NCBI RefSeq assembly: GCF_009208565.1
Contig: NZ_WFLK01000001.1
Coordinates: forward strand, 496,001-560,000
DNA from: Janthinobacterium aquaticum
GTDB lineage: Bacteria; Pseudomonadota; Gammaproteobacteria; Burkholderiales; Burkholderiaceae_D
DNA: 64,000 bases
Reading direction: 5' to 3'
Position numbers and translations under genes: made by a program
Shown: in pieces, positions 1 through 7,010 of the stretch
Layout of the letters: every line of letters starts with the position of its first letter
Numbering within the stretch: the first letter of the stretch is position 1
Notes under the pieces: model-generated
What the model was told of the DNA's origin: nothing
The model's input: only the letters and a program-made list of their open reading frames with translations
Databases searched by the model: none

Positions 1-1
1 C

Positions 2-1612
2 GTGCTGTGCGGCTTTATTGCCCGCATGCGCTGGGCAAAGCTGCCCTTGCCGCTGATCCAGATTGCCGGCGGCTCGCTGCTGGCCCTGTTCGGCCTGCAA
101 CTGCCGCTCGACCCCGATATCTTTTTCCTGCTGTTTATTCCGCCGCTGCTGTTCCTGGACGGCTGGCGCATCCCCAAAGGCGCATTTTTTTCCGACGCGC
201 GCGCCATCCTGATGCTGGCCATCGGCCTGGTACTGTTTACCGTGGTCGGCATGGGCTTCTTTATCGACTGGCTGATTCCCACCGTGCCACTGGCGGTGGC
301 CTTTGCGCTGGGCGCGATCCTGTCGCCGACCGACCCGGTGGCGGTCTCGGCCATTGCGGCCGGCAATCCGATACCGCCGCGCCTGATGCATATCCTGGAG
401 GGCGAGTCGCTGCTCAACGACGCCTCCGGGCTGGTGTGCTTTACCTTTGCCGTCGGCGCCATGATGACCGGCGGCTTTTCAATCGGCGCCGCCTCGATGA
501 GCTTTGTGCAGGAGGCCGGCGGCGGCATCGTGATTGGCCTGGCCATCTCCTGGGGCGTGGGCCTGGCCAACAAATGGCTGGTCAGCAAGGTTGGCGAAGA
601 GCCGGGCCTGCAGATCCTGATCAGCATCCTGATCCCGTTTGCCGCCTACCTGGGCGCCGAGCAGATCCATGGCTCGGGCATCCTGGCGGCCGCCACTGCC
701 GGCGTCTCGATGCATTACGCCGACCTGATCGGCCGCCCGCTGGCCGCCACGCGCACCCAGCGCAAGGCGGTCTGGGACACCATGCAGCTGGTGCTCAACG
801 GCGTCATCTTCGTGATGCTCGGGGCGCAACTGCCCGGCACGATCACCAACCTGCCTGCCGCCACGGTCGAACTGGGCGCCGGCGGCACCTGGAAGCTGCC
901 GCTGTATGTGATCGCCATTACAGTCGGCCTGACCTTCATGCGCTTTGTGTGGGTGTTCGTCTCGATGAAGGTCACGTTGTTCAAGCGCCACAAGCGTGAC
1001 GACAAGAGCAACAAGGAAGCCAATGCGCTGGCACGACCCAGCCTGCGATTGCTGCTGGTCGCCTCGTTTGCCGGCGTGCGCGGCGCGCTGACGCTGGCCG
1101 GCATCCTGACGCTGCCGCTGTTCCTGCCCGACGGCACGCGCTTTCCCGCGCGCGACCTGGTGATCTTCCTGGCGATGGGCGTGATCCTGCTGTCGCTGAT
1201 ACTGGCCAGCGTCACCTTGCCGCTGCTGAGCAAGGAACTGGTGTTTGCGCCACCGGCGCGCCGCTCCAGCGAAGAGCGCAATGCGCGCTCGGCGGCGGCC
1301 GAAGCGGCCATTGCCCGATTGGAAAAAGTGTCGGCCAGCATGAGCAAGGACGGCAAGGAGCAGGTGGTGATGGAGGCCGCCAACCGCCTGCTGGAAACCT
1401 ATCGCCGCCGCCTGGCGCTTGGCGAGAGCAGCAATGACGAAGCGGCCCGCATGCAGGACATGGCGCGCGCTGAACGCGCGCTGCGCCTGGAAGCGCTGTC
1501 TGCCGAACGCGACGAGCTGTACCGGCGCCGTATTTCAGGCGAGCTCGACGACTCGATTCATCTGCGCCTGCTGCGTGAAATCGATCTGATGGAGGCTACG
1601 CTGGAAGAGTAG
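2..1612 (+). CDS. Na+/H+ antiporter, CPA1 family (5' end outside window)
   Basis: Cation:proton antiporter of the inner membrane that exchanges Na+ (or K+) for H+ and so helps control internal pH. The 536 visible residues form repeated hydrophobic segments up to about residue 410. They include the family signature SPTDPVAVSAI near residue 107 and the SLLNDASGLV segment near 135, where the Asp residues are thought to bind the ion. After residue 415 comes a charged, helical cytoplasmic tail rich in Ala, Glu and Arg. The frame is open to the window edge, so the apparent GTG at the start may be internal and the true N-terminus is probably missing. The tail resembles the YjcE/NhaP-type branch. The exact ion cannot be read from sequence. 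Confidence 0.88.
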   Translation: MLCGFIARMRWAKLPLPLIQIAGGSLLALFGLQLPLDPDIFFLLFIPPLLFLDGWRIPKGAFFSDARAILMLAIGLVLFTVVGMGFFIDWLIPTVPLAVAFALGAILSPTDPVAVSAIAAGNPIPPRLMHILEGESLLNDASGLVCFTFAVGAMMTGGFSIGAASMSFVQEAGGGIVIGLAISWGVGLANKWLVSKVGEEPGLQILISILIPFAAYLGAEQIHGSGILAAATAGVSMHYADLIGRPLAATRTQRKAVWDTMQLVLNGVIFVMLGAQLPGTITNLPAATVELGAGGTWKLPLYVIAITVGLTFMRFVWVFVSMKVTLFKRHKRDDKSNKEANALARPSLRLLLVASFAGVRGALTLAGILTLPLFLPDGTRFPARDLVIFLAMGVILLSLILASVTLPLLSKELVFAPPARRSSEERNARSAAAEAAIARLEKVSASMSKDGKEQVVMEAANRLLETYRRRLALGESSNDEAARMQDMARAERALRLEALSAERDELYRRRISGELDDSIHLRLLREIDLMEATLEE

Positions 1613-1744
1613 GCAAACAGATTGGCAAGCTGCTTGTAAAACTGCCGCGTCAGCATGATCGTGTCGGCGCCCTGGACGGCGCCGGTGCTGGCTGGACAGG
1701 CTGCGGCGCGCTGTGTAGACTGGCGCGCACCACATGAGGACCTT

Positions 1745-2062
1745 ATGACTACACCAACCAGCAAACCAAGAACCGGCCCGGAATTCTGGGAGCGCGCCGA
1801 CCAGGTGATCGCTCTGGCCAATCAGCAATGCGAACACAACACCGGCAATGAAGTGGCCACTTCGCTGTTGTACGCGGCAGCGCGCTTCAACGCGTTTCTC
1901 GTGTCCAGCAGGATGAATGACGCGGCCAAAATGGCGCAGGAAAAGGACGAGGCCGTGGCCTTTTTCACCGAGCAATACAAGCGCATGCTGACCGACAATT
2001 TCAACGATTACATCAAGAATTTCGAGCAGTACCAGCAGCCTTCAGCCGCACCCAAGGGCTGA
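1745..2062 (+). CDS. DUF3144 family protein
   Basis: Small soluble protein of 105 residues with no signal peptide or membrane segment. The FWERADQVIALANQQ segment near residue 13 and the following helical region match my memory of the DUF3144 family, which has no established function. The frame is open further upstream, but the ATG at 1745 is preferred because a GAGG ribosome-binding sequence lies just ahead of it and the family begins close to this Met. It follows the antiporter gene on the same strand with a gap of about 130 bases. It converges with the carbonic anhydrase gene. Confidence 0.7.
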   Translation: MTTPTSKPRTGPEFWERADQVIALANQQCEHNTGNEVATSLLYAAARFNAFLVSSRMNDAAKMAQEKDEAVAFFTEQYKRMLTDNFNDYIKNFEQYQQPSAAPKG

Positions 2063-2071
2063 TCGCGCCGC

Positions 2072-2614
2072 TCAGGCCGGCGCGCTGCCGGCCAGGTAGT
2101 TGTTCTTGACGCGCACATAGTGCTCGGCCGAGTAGCGCAGGTAGGCGATCTCGGCCTCGGTCAAGGCGCGCACCTTGACAGCCGGCCGCCCTACATACAG
2201 GTGGCCGCTTTCCAGCACCTTGCCGGGCGACACCAGACTGCCTGCGCCCACCATCACGTGCTTTTGCACCACCACATCATCCATCACGATGCTGCCCATG
2301 CCGATCAGGCATTCGTCGCCGATGCTGCAGCCATGCAAAATCACCGAGTGGCCGATGGTCACGTATTTGCCGATGGTCAACGGCGAACCTTCGGGCTTGG
2401 CGGCATTCCTGTGCGACACATGGCCCATGGAAAAATCCTGGATATTGCTGCCCTCGCCGATCACGATGCGGTTGACATCGCCGCGCAGCACGCTGTTGCA
2501 CCAGATCGAGCAGTCGTCACCGATCTGTACATCACCGATCACCTGCGCCGTGCCGTGCAGATAGACGCGTTCACCGATGGCGGGATGGGTATCGAGGTAG
2601 GAACTGACGGGCAT
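2072..2614 (-). CDS. Gamma-class carbonic anhydrase-like protein (YrdA family)
   Basis: Left-handed beta-helix protein of 180 residues, the usual length for the YrdA/PaaY branch of gamma-carbonic anhydrases. The hexapeptide-repeat pattern is clear: YLHGTAQVIGDVQIGDD, then VLRGDVNRIVIGEGSNIQD. The metal-binding His residues appear in the GHVSH and GHSVILHG segments. These proteins are cytoplasmic trimers that bind a metal between subunits and may hydrate CO2, although many bacterial members show little measured activity. The gene lies alone on the minus strand, with a terminator and repeats upstream that separate it from ompW. Confidence 0.88.
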   Translation of the reverse strand: MPVSSYLDTHPAIGERVYLHGTAQVIGDVQIGDDCSIWCNSVLRGDVNRIVIGEGSNIQDFSMGHVSHRNAAKPEGSPLTIGKYVTIGHSVILHGCSIGDECLIGMGSIVMDDVVVQKHVMVGAGSLVSPGKVLESGHLYVGRPAVKVRALTEAEIAYLRYSAEHYVRVKNNYLAGSAPA

Positions 2615-2679
2615 TGCTGGCTCACTTTCTGGTTGATTTCACAGTGCCAGCCATTGTAAGCGCGACGCAGAAGATGGGC

Positions 2680-2708
2680 AAAAAAAATCCGGCGTCAAAG
2701 CCGGATTT
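2680..2708 (-). terminator. Rho-independent terminator (minus strand)
   Basis: Perfect nine-base inverted repeat AAATCCGGC / GCCGGATTT with a six-base loop. On the minus strand it is followed by an unbroken run of eight T. It lies about 180 bases after the ompW stop codon, beyond a palindromic repeat pair, and ahead of the carbonic anhydrase gene. The likely job is to end the ompW transcript. Confidence 0.8.
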
Positions 2709-2738
2709 ATCAGCGATCAGCGCACCCGAGACAGAGCG

Positions 2739-2780
2739 CTGTCGAAAAACGTCCAGGGCAAGGCGCCGCGCCGAAGTATG
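2739..2780. repeat. Partial copy of the ~125-bp inverted-repeat element
   Basis: The stretch GAAAAACGTCCAGGGCAAGG and the bases after it resemble one arm of the element found complete at 6384-6508 and 41311-41439 (GAAAAATGTCGAGGGCAAGG there). Only about 40 bases are recognisable. It runs directly into a palindromic GTAGGTCGGATTA repeat, a neighbourhood also seen at the 41.3 kb copy. Confidence 0.5.
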
Positions 2781-2874
2781 GTAGGTCGGATTAGCCGGAA
2801 CGGCGTAATCCGACAAACACCTACAGTGCCAACATTGTTGTCGGATTACGCGCTTGCGCGCTAATCCGACCTAC
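2781..2874. repeat. REP-like palindromic repeat pair (copy 1)
   Basis: Two inverted units, GTAGGTCGGATTAGCC...GTAATCCGAC and GTCGGATTACGCG...CTAATCCGACCTAC, face each other. Each is itself a hairpin. The same unit recurs at 15569-15693, 22031-22070, 31094-31194 and 41475-41513, always between genes. It resembles the REP/BIME class of short dispersed palindromes. Confidence 0.8.
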
Positions 2875-2890
2875 GCAGCGCGGCCCAATC

Positions 2891-3505
2891 TTAGAAGCGG
2901 TAGCCGACGCCCAGACCAATCAGGTAAGGATCAACCTTGACTTCGCTGGCCTTGACGCCCGAGATAAACACGTCGCTGCGGATCTGTACTTTCTTGACGT
3001 CGAAGTTCAGCGACCAGTTCTTGTCGAGCTTGTAGTCGACGCCCGCTTGCAGCGAGTAGCCCCAGCTGTCGTGCTCCAGGCGGCCGGCGCCACCGAGCAG
3101 TTTCACGTCCGAAATATTGGTGTAGTTGATGCCGGCGCCAACGTAGGGGCTGAACTGTTTTTCAGGCATGAAGTGGTATTGCAGCGACAGCGTCGGTGGC
3201 AGGTGCTTGAAGGTGCCGATCTTGGCGCCGTCGAGCTTGACATCGTGTTTTTGCGGATAGGTCAGGATCAGCTCGGCAGCGATATTCGGTGTAAAGAAGT
3301 ACGAAATATCGACTTCAGGAATGGTCTTGTCACTGACATGAATACGGTCGGACGCGCCGACGCCAGCTACGGGTGCCGACTTGTTGGCGGTATCGATCTG
3401 CACCACGCGGGCACGCACCAGCCATGGGCTTTCCTGTGCAATGGCGTTACCGGCAAAGGCACCGATGGCCAGGATAATTGCTGCTGCGGTTGTGGACTTT
3501 TTCAT
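2891..3505 (-). CDS. ompW: Outer membrane protein OmpW
   Basis: Eight-stranded outer membrane beta-barrel of 204 residues, in the usual OmpW size range. Residues 1-23 form a Sec signal peptide ending AIAQ. The mature part has alternating barrel strands, with segments such as TPNIAAELILTYPQKHDV and PYVGAGINYTN, and ends in an aromatic F (GVGYRF), the usual outer-membrane sorting signal. The frame extends 17 codons upstream, but the Met followed by KKSTTAAAII is preferred because it starts the signal peptide and has a GAGGGA ribosome-binding sequence ahead of it. An FNR-type box lies about 98 bases upstream. In Escherichia coli ompW is FNR-controlled, so low oxygen is the likely inducer here. 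Confidence 0.92.
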   Translation of the reverse strand: MKKSTTAAAIILAIGAFAGNAIAQESPWLVRARVVQIDTANKSAPVAGVGASDRIHVSDKTIPEVDISYFFTPNIAAELILTYPQKHDVKLDGAKIGTFKHLPPTLSLQYHFMPEKQFSPYVGAGINYTNISDVKLLGGAGRLEHDSWGYSLQAGVDYKLDKNWSLNFDVKKVQIRSDVFISGVKASEVKVDPYLIGLGVGYRF

Positions 3506-3568
3506 TCTGTTTCCCTCTTTTTCGTCGTTAAGTTTTTCGTTAAGTTTTTTCGTCATTTAACGAAACGA

Positions 3569-3610
3569 AGTCTAGGATTGCAGCGCAGCAAAAACTTTGA
3601 TCCACATCAA
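3569..3610 (-). promoter_or_regulatory. FNR/Anr-type promoter of ompW
   Basis: A perfect match to the FNR consensus TTGATnnnnATCAA occupies 3597-3610. On the minus strand a TAGACT hexamer at 3574-3569 begins 29 bases from the centre of the box. That is the spacing expected of a class II FNR promoter, with the box at about -41.5 and transcription starting near 3562. The spacing and the known FNR control of ompW in enterobacteria support the call; the start site itself is inferred. Confidence 0.72.
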
Positions 3611-3682
3611 ATAGTGCTGCAAGGCCACGACAGAGGGCAGATTTACCTCGCATAGATCAAAAAAAGCCTCTATTGCGATGCA

Positions 3683-4579
3683 TCAAACTGCGTCCGGAAA
3701 CAGCCCGGCCAGCCAGTCGACAAACACGCGCACGCGCGGCGCCAGCTGGCGCGCCTGCGGATAGAGCACCGATACGGGTATGGGATCGGGCCGCTGCGTG
3801 GCCAGCACCTCGACCAGGCTGCCGTCGCGCAGGCTGGCCTCGAGGTGATAGCGCGGCGCCTGGATCAGGCCGAGTCCGGCGCGGCAGCACGCATGATAGG
3901 CGTCGGCATGGCTGACCGATACCGTGCCGGGCAGTTGCAGCCGGTGCAGCTGCCCGTCCTGGCGAAATTCAAACGGCCACACCTTGCCGCTATGGCTGGA
4001 AAAGAAGTTGACGGCGCGGTGACCATCAAGCTCGGCCAGATTGCGCGGCGTGCCATGCGCCGCCAGGTAGGCCGGACTGGCGCAGGTGAGCTGCTCAAGC
4101 AGCGCCAGCCGGCGCGCCACCAGCGATGAATCGTCCAGTTCGCCGGCCCGCAGGACGCAATCGATGCCTTCGCGCACCAGGTCGACCAGGCGATCGCCCA
4201 TGCCGATTTCCAGCTCAATATGCGGATAGCGGCGACAGAACTGATCCAGCACTGGCAACACGAAATGGCGTGCCAGCGTGCCTTGCAGGTCCACCCGCAG
4301 CTTGCCGGCCGGCTGCTGCTGGGCGCTGGCAAACACGGTCTCGGTCTCTTCGAGCTCGGCCAGCAAATGCACGCAGCGCTGGTAATACAGCTGGCCGTCG
4401 GGCGTGGGCCTGACCTGGCGCGTAGTCCGCTGCAGCAGGCGCACCTGCAGGCGCGCTTCGAGCTGGGCGATGGCGTGCGTGACCGTGGCTTTCGGATAGC
4501 CGAGGTCGTGCGCCGCGCGCGTGAAGCTGCCCAGTTCAACGATGCGCGCATACAGGCGCATGGCATCAAAACGGTCCAT
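3683..4579 (-). CDS. LysR family transcriptional regulator
   Basis: Regulator of 298 residues, a normal LysR length. Residues 1-60 carry the winged helix-turn-helix (LGSFTRAAHDLGYPKATVTH, then LEARLQVRLLQRTTR). The rest is the periplasmic-binding-like effector domain. The Tyr-Pro-Lys-Ala variant in the recognition helix and the DGQLYYQRC segment are typical of the subgroup that often controls efflux or redox genes. The gene is divergent from the fur gene and shares a 108-base intergenic region with it. The target is unknown; LysR proteins often act on their own promoter and a divergent neighbour. Confidence 0.88.
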   Translation of the reverse strand: MDRFDAMRLYARIVELGSFTRAAHDLGYPKATVTHAIAQLEARLQVRLLQRTTRQVRPTPDGQLYYQRCVHLLAELEETETVFASAQQQPAGKLRVDLQGTLARHFVLPVLDQFCRRYPHIELEIGMGDRLVDLVREGIDCVLRAGELDDSSLVARRLALLEQLTCASPAYLAAHGTPRNLAELDGHRAVNFFSSHSGKVWPFEFRQDGQLHRLQLPGTVSVSHADAYHACCRAGLGLIQAPRYHLEASLRDGSLVEVLATQRPDPIPVSVLYPQARQLAPRVRVFVDWLAGLFPDAV

Positions 4580-4617
4580 GCCGTCTCCTTTCTTTCGTCA
4601 GCAAGTTATTGCATATG

Positions 4618-4649
4618 CGAATAATAATGATTATCATTTGCGATATAAT
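4618..4649 (+). promoter_or_regulatory. Fur box and -10 element upstream of fur
   Basis: The palindromic core AATGATTATCATT within 4618-4640 closely matches the Fur consensus GATAATGATAATCATTATC. A perfect TATAAT sits just downstream at 4644-4649, so the box would cover the -35 region of a promoter reading into fur. This predicts iron-dependent autoregulation and possible co-control of the divergent LysR gene. Confidence 0.7.
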
Positions 4650-4687
4650 GCGAATCTGCATTGATGCCACTATAAAGGATGGGAGAC

Positions 4688-5125
4688 ATGGATATATTGA
4701 AAGAACTGCGTGAGTCGGGGCTGAAAGTGACTATCCCGCGCCTGCGGATTCTGCAGCTGTTTCAAGAAGGCTCGATCAAGCATCTGAGCGCCGATGATGT
4801 CTACAAGCTGCTGCTGGCCGAAAAGATTGATGTCGGCCTGGCCACCATCTATCGCGTGCTGATGCAGTTTGCCGAAGCGGGCATCCTGTTTCGCCGGCAT
4901 TTTGAATCGGGCCATGCCGTGTTCGAGCTCAACGAAGGTCATCACCATGACCATCTGGTCTGCACCGGCTGCGGCAAGGTCGATGAATTTGTCGACGATG
5001 GCATTGAAACGCGCCAGCACGAGATCGCCACCGAACGCGGCTTCGTGCTGCATGAACATGCGCTGTCGCTGTACGGCACCTGCGCTGACTGCACGGCAAA
5101 AAAAGTGCCGCCGCGCCGCGCCTGA
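4688..5125 (+). CDS. fur: Ferric uptake regulator Fur
   Basis: Iron-sensing repressor of 145 residues. It has an N-terminal winged helix (LKVTIPRLRILQLFQ, then DVYKLLLAEKIDVGLATIYR) and a C-terminal metal-binding and dimerisation half. The metal ligands are clear: the His cluster GHHHDHLVC, the CxxC pair CTGCGKVDEF, and a second CxxC pair near the end (CADC). Two in-frame ATGs exist at 4679 and 4688. The second is chosen because AAGGA at 4675-4679 sits at a good distance from it and the protein then begins MDILKEL, as Fur proteins do. The upstream Fur box suggests autoregulation. Other Fur-family members (Zur) are less likely given the MDILKELRESGLKVT start. Confidence 0.88.
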   Translation: MDILKELRESGLKVTIPRLRILQLFQEGSIKHLSADDVYKLLLAEKIDVGLATIYRVLMQFAEAGILFRRHFESGHAVFELNEGHHHDHLVCTGCGKVDEFVDDGIETRQHEIATERGFVLHEHALSLYGTCADCTAKKVPPRRA

Positions 5126-5189
5126 AGACGGCCGGCTTTGCAGGACGCCTGTTTTGCACTAGCATGGCCATTTCATAGCGGGAAGCAGC

Positions 5190-5534
5190 ATGTATATCGG
5201 AGAACTGGCGCGCCTGACCGGCGCCACGCCCAAGGCCTTGCGCCACTATGAAGCACTGGGCCTGCTGGGCGAAGTACGGCGCGCTGGCGTCTACCGCAGC
5301 TACACCGAACACGATGCCAGCCAGGTCAGGCTGATTCGCCAGGCGCAGGCGCTGGGCTTTCGACTGGCCGAGCTGCACTCGCTGCTCGATGGCGACAAGT
5401 CGGACTGGGCTGCCCTGTCGCGCCTGGTCGATACCAAGCGCAGCCAGTTGCAAAGCGAAATGGCGCGCCTGCGCCAGCTCGACGCCGACCTGGCCGCCAT
5501 CGGCCTGGAAATCGACGCCTGCCTGGCTGCCTGA
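5190..5534 (+). CDS. MerR family transcriptional regulator
   Basis: Short MerR-type regulator of 114 residues. The N-terminal winged helix is well preserved (MYIGELARLTGATPKALRHY, then YRSYTEHDASQVRLIRQAQA). After about residue 75 a coiled-coil dimerisation helix runs to the end. There is no long effector-binding domain, and no Cys metal-sensing cluster in the C-terminal part, so the signal is not evident. It sits between fur and a DUF1349 gene on the same strand, with a gap of about 110 bases to the latter. Confidence 0.85.
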   Translation: MYIGELARLTGATPKALRHYEALGLLGEVRRAGVYRSYTEHDASQVRLIRQAQALGFRLAELHSLLDGDKSDWAALSRLVDTKRSQLQSEMARLRQLDADLAAIGLEIDACLAA

Positions 5535-5644
5535 GCCACCATTGCCCTTCCTGTCGGCGATGGACAGCACGGTCTTTTACTTGCACAATCGGGCAAGCGC
5601 TACCGCCAGTGTCGCGCACACGATAACAGCACAGGAGACCGCTT

Positions 5645-6307
5645 TTGAACAATATGGAAAACCGCGCAGGCGCCCGGGACAGCACCGACAACCTGGGTAC
5701 GCCCTGTTCCCTGCAATTGCCAGGCATACATTTCACGCGCTGCCTGAACCAGGCGGACGAGTATGCCAGCATCGATGGCGCGGCCATCACGATCAGCAGT
5801 GCCGCCAGGCGCGACTATTTCAACGATCCGAACGGCAAACTGTCCAACAATACGGCGCCGGTGCTGCTGGCTGAACTCGACAATACCAGGCCATTCACGC
5901 TAACGGCTATGGTCAGGCCCGGCTTTCACACCAGCTATGACGCCGGCGCGCTGTACCTGTTCGCCTCGGAACGGCTATGGCAGAAGTTCGCACTCGAGCG
6001 CGACGAGCGCGGCGTCACGCGCGTGGTGAGCGTACGCACGGTCGATACGTCCGATGACAATAACCACCAGTCGATTGCCGCACCCGAGGTGTATCTGAAA
6101 ATATCGTCCGATACGCGCACCGTGGGCCTGTATTTTTCGACTGACAAGGTCAGCTGGAACCTGGCGCGCCTGTACGGCAACGATTATCCGCCGCGCCTGT
6201 ATGCCGGCCTGAGCTCGCAGTCGCCGCTCGGCTCCGGCAACGCCAGCACCTTTATCGATCCGGTGTTGAGCGCCGACTGCGTCAACGATTTCCGGCTCGG
6301 CGTATAA
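5645..6307 (+). CDS. DUF1349 family protein (concanavalin A-like fold)
   Basis: Protein of 220 residues whose central part, with ARRDYFNDPNGK followed by AGALYLFASERLWQKFALE and VYLKISSDTRTVGLYFSTD, matches the DUF1349 family of beta-sandwich proteins related to concanavalin A-like lectins. The biochemical role of the family is unknown. There is no signal peptide, so it is probably cytoplasmic. TTG at 5645 is the preferred start, because AGGAG lies seven bases upstream; the ATG three codons later is too far from it. The gene is followed by the inverted-repeat region. Confidence 0.75.
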   Translation: MNNMENRAGARDSTDNLGTPCSLQLPGIHFTRCLNQADEYASIDGAAITISSAARRDYFNDPNGKLSNNTAPVLLAELDNTRPFTLTAMVRPGFHTSYDAGALYLFASERLWQKFALERDERGVTRVVSVRTVDTSDDNNHQSIAAPEVYLKISSDTRTVGLYFSTDKVSWNLARLYGNDYPPRLYAGLSSQSPLGSGNASTFIDPVLSADCVNDFRLGV

Positions 6308-6315
6308 GGCTTGAC

Positions 6316-6605
6316 CTTGCCCCCTGGGGCTAAGGCCGCTAAGTTAAGCTTTTTCGAGCATTGATAGTCGCAAGGCGAAAAAATGGCGGGCCAGAGACGC
6401 GAGGCTGAGAAAATGCCGATGGCGGCGTTGCAGCTCCTCGCCGTACATTCGTACTGTCTTCGTCGCTGCGCCTTGCCATCGACATTTTTCAGCCCCGCTT
6501 GGCCCGGAGAACCTATGCGCACAACTGTGGCTTTAATGCGTTTGCCAGTGTGCTTTTGGCGCCGGAGCGCTAACTTAGTTAGAGACATTACCCCCTGGGG
6601 CAGGC
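6316..6605. repeat. Repeat-rich region with outer imperfect terminal inverted repeats
   Basis: This stretch holds no gene. Its outer ends are imperfect inverted repeats of about 35 bases: the left end (6316-6350) contains CCCCTGGGG and CTAAGTTAAG, and the right end (6567-6605) contains CTAACTTAGTTAG and CCCCTGGGG. Inside lies the ~125-bp element at 6384-6508, also found at 41.3 kb, where these outer ends are absent. This suggests a nested arrangement. No transposase is encoded. Confidence 0.55.
6384..6508 (-). repeat. ~125-bp inverted-repeat element (copy A)
   Basis: Nearly identical, in reverse orientation, to 41311-41439. Its ends are inverted repeats of the form CGGGCC..CGGGGCTGAGAAAATG, and much of the interior is an imperfect palindrome centred near a GTAC-N4-GTAC core. 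The element is non-coding and could fold into a long hairpin if transcribed. It looks like a MITE-type or REP-like dispersed element. Confidence 0.72.
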
Positions 6606-6622
6606 TTTAGCATGCAACCTGA

Positions 6623-6850
6623 TCAACTTTCAGGACAGTGACGTTGCTGGTCACGATGGATACGCCGCCCTGGTATTTCCGCTGGGTTTATCGCATGCCC
6701 GGCATCCACCAGATGCGCAAAACCACGCTGGAGTTTTGCGGTATCAAGCCGGTCCGGGTGGCTACCTACGGTCCGCTGCTCGGCGCAAACGACGACCAGC
6801 GTGCACGCTGGCTGGCGCAGGCGCAGCGGCTGGCCTCGCACCTGCGTTGA
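6623..6850 (+). pseudogene. 3' fragment of a flavodoxin-fold NAD(P)H oxidoreductase gene
   Basis: The translation reads LLVTMDTPPWYFRWVYRM, then HQMRKTTLEFCGIKPVRV, and ends after about 70 residues. This matches the C-terminal third of Flavodoxin_2-type NAD(P)H dehydrogenases (KefF/MdaB relatives, usually 190-200 residues). The N-terminal FMN-binding part is absent. Upstream an in-frame TGA at 6620 and then the repeat region replace it. A GTG at 6638 could in principle start a 70-residue peptide, but it would lack the FMN site. It is most likely a decayed remnant whose 5' part was lost at the repeat boundary. Confidence 0.7.
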
Positions 6851-7010
6851 GCAAAAAGGTGCTTGCCTACCAGGCATAATTGGTACGACTCTGACAAGTT
6901 TGTAATCACCTTGTCATATTGCGCGGCTACCATGTCGACATTGCCTTTTGGCCAGCCGTCCTTGCAGCTGGAGCAACAAGGCGCCGACCGTCATGTAAAG
7001 GTAGCCGCCC

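Noticed and set aside
6383-6610. 75-codon frame within the repeat element as a small gene
   Set aside because: It lies across the inverted-repeat element, has no ribosome-binding sequence, and is not preserved in the 41.3 kb copy.
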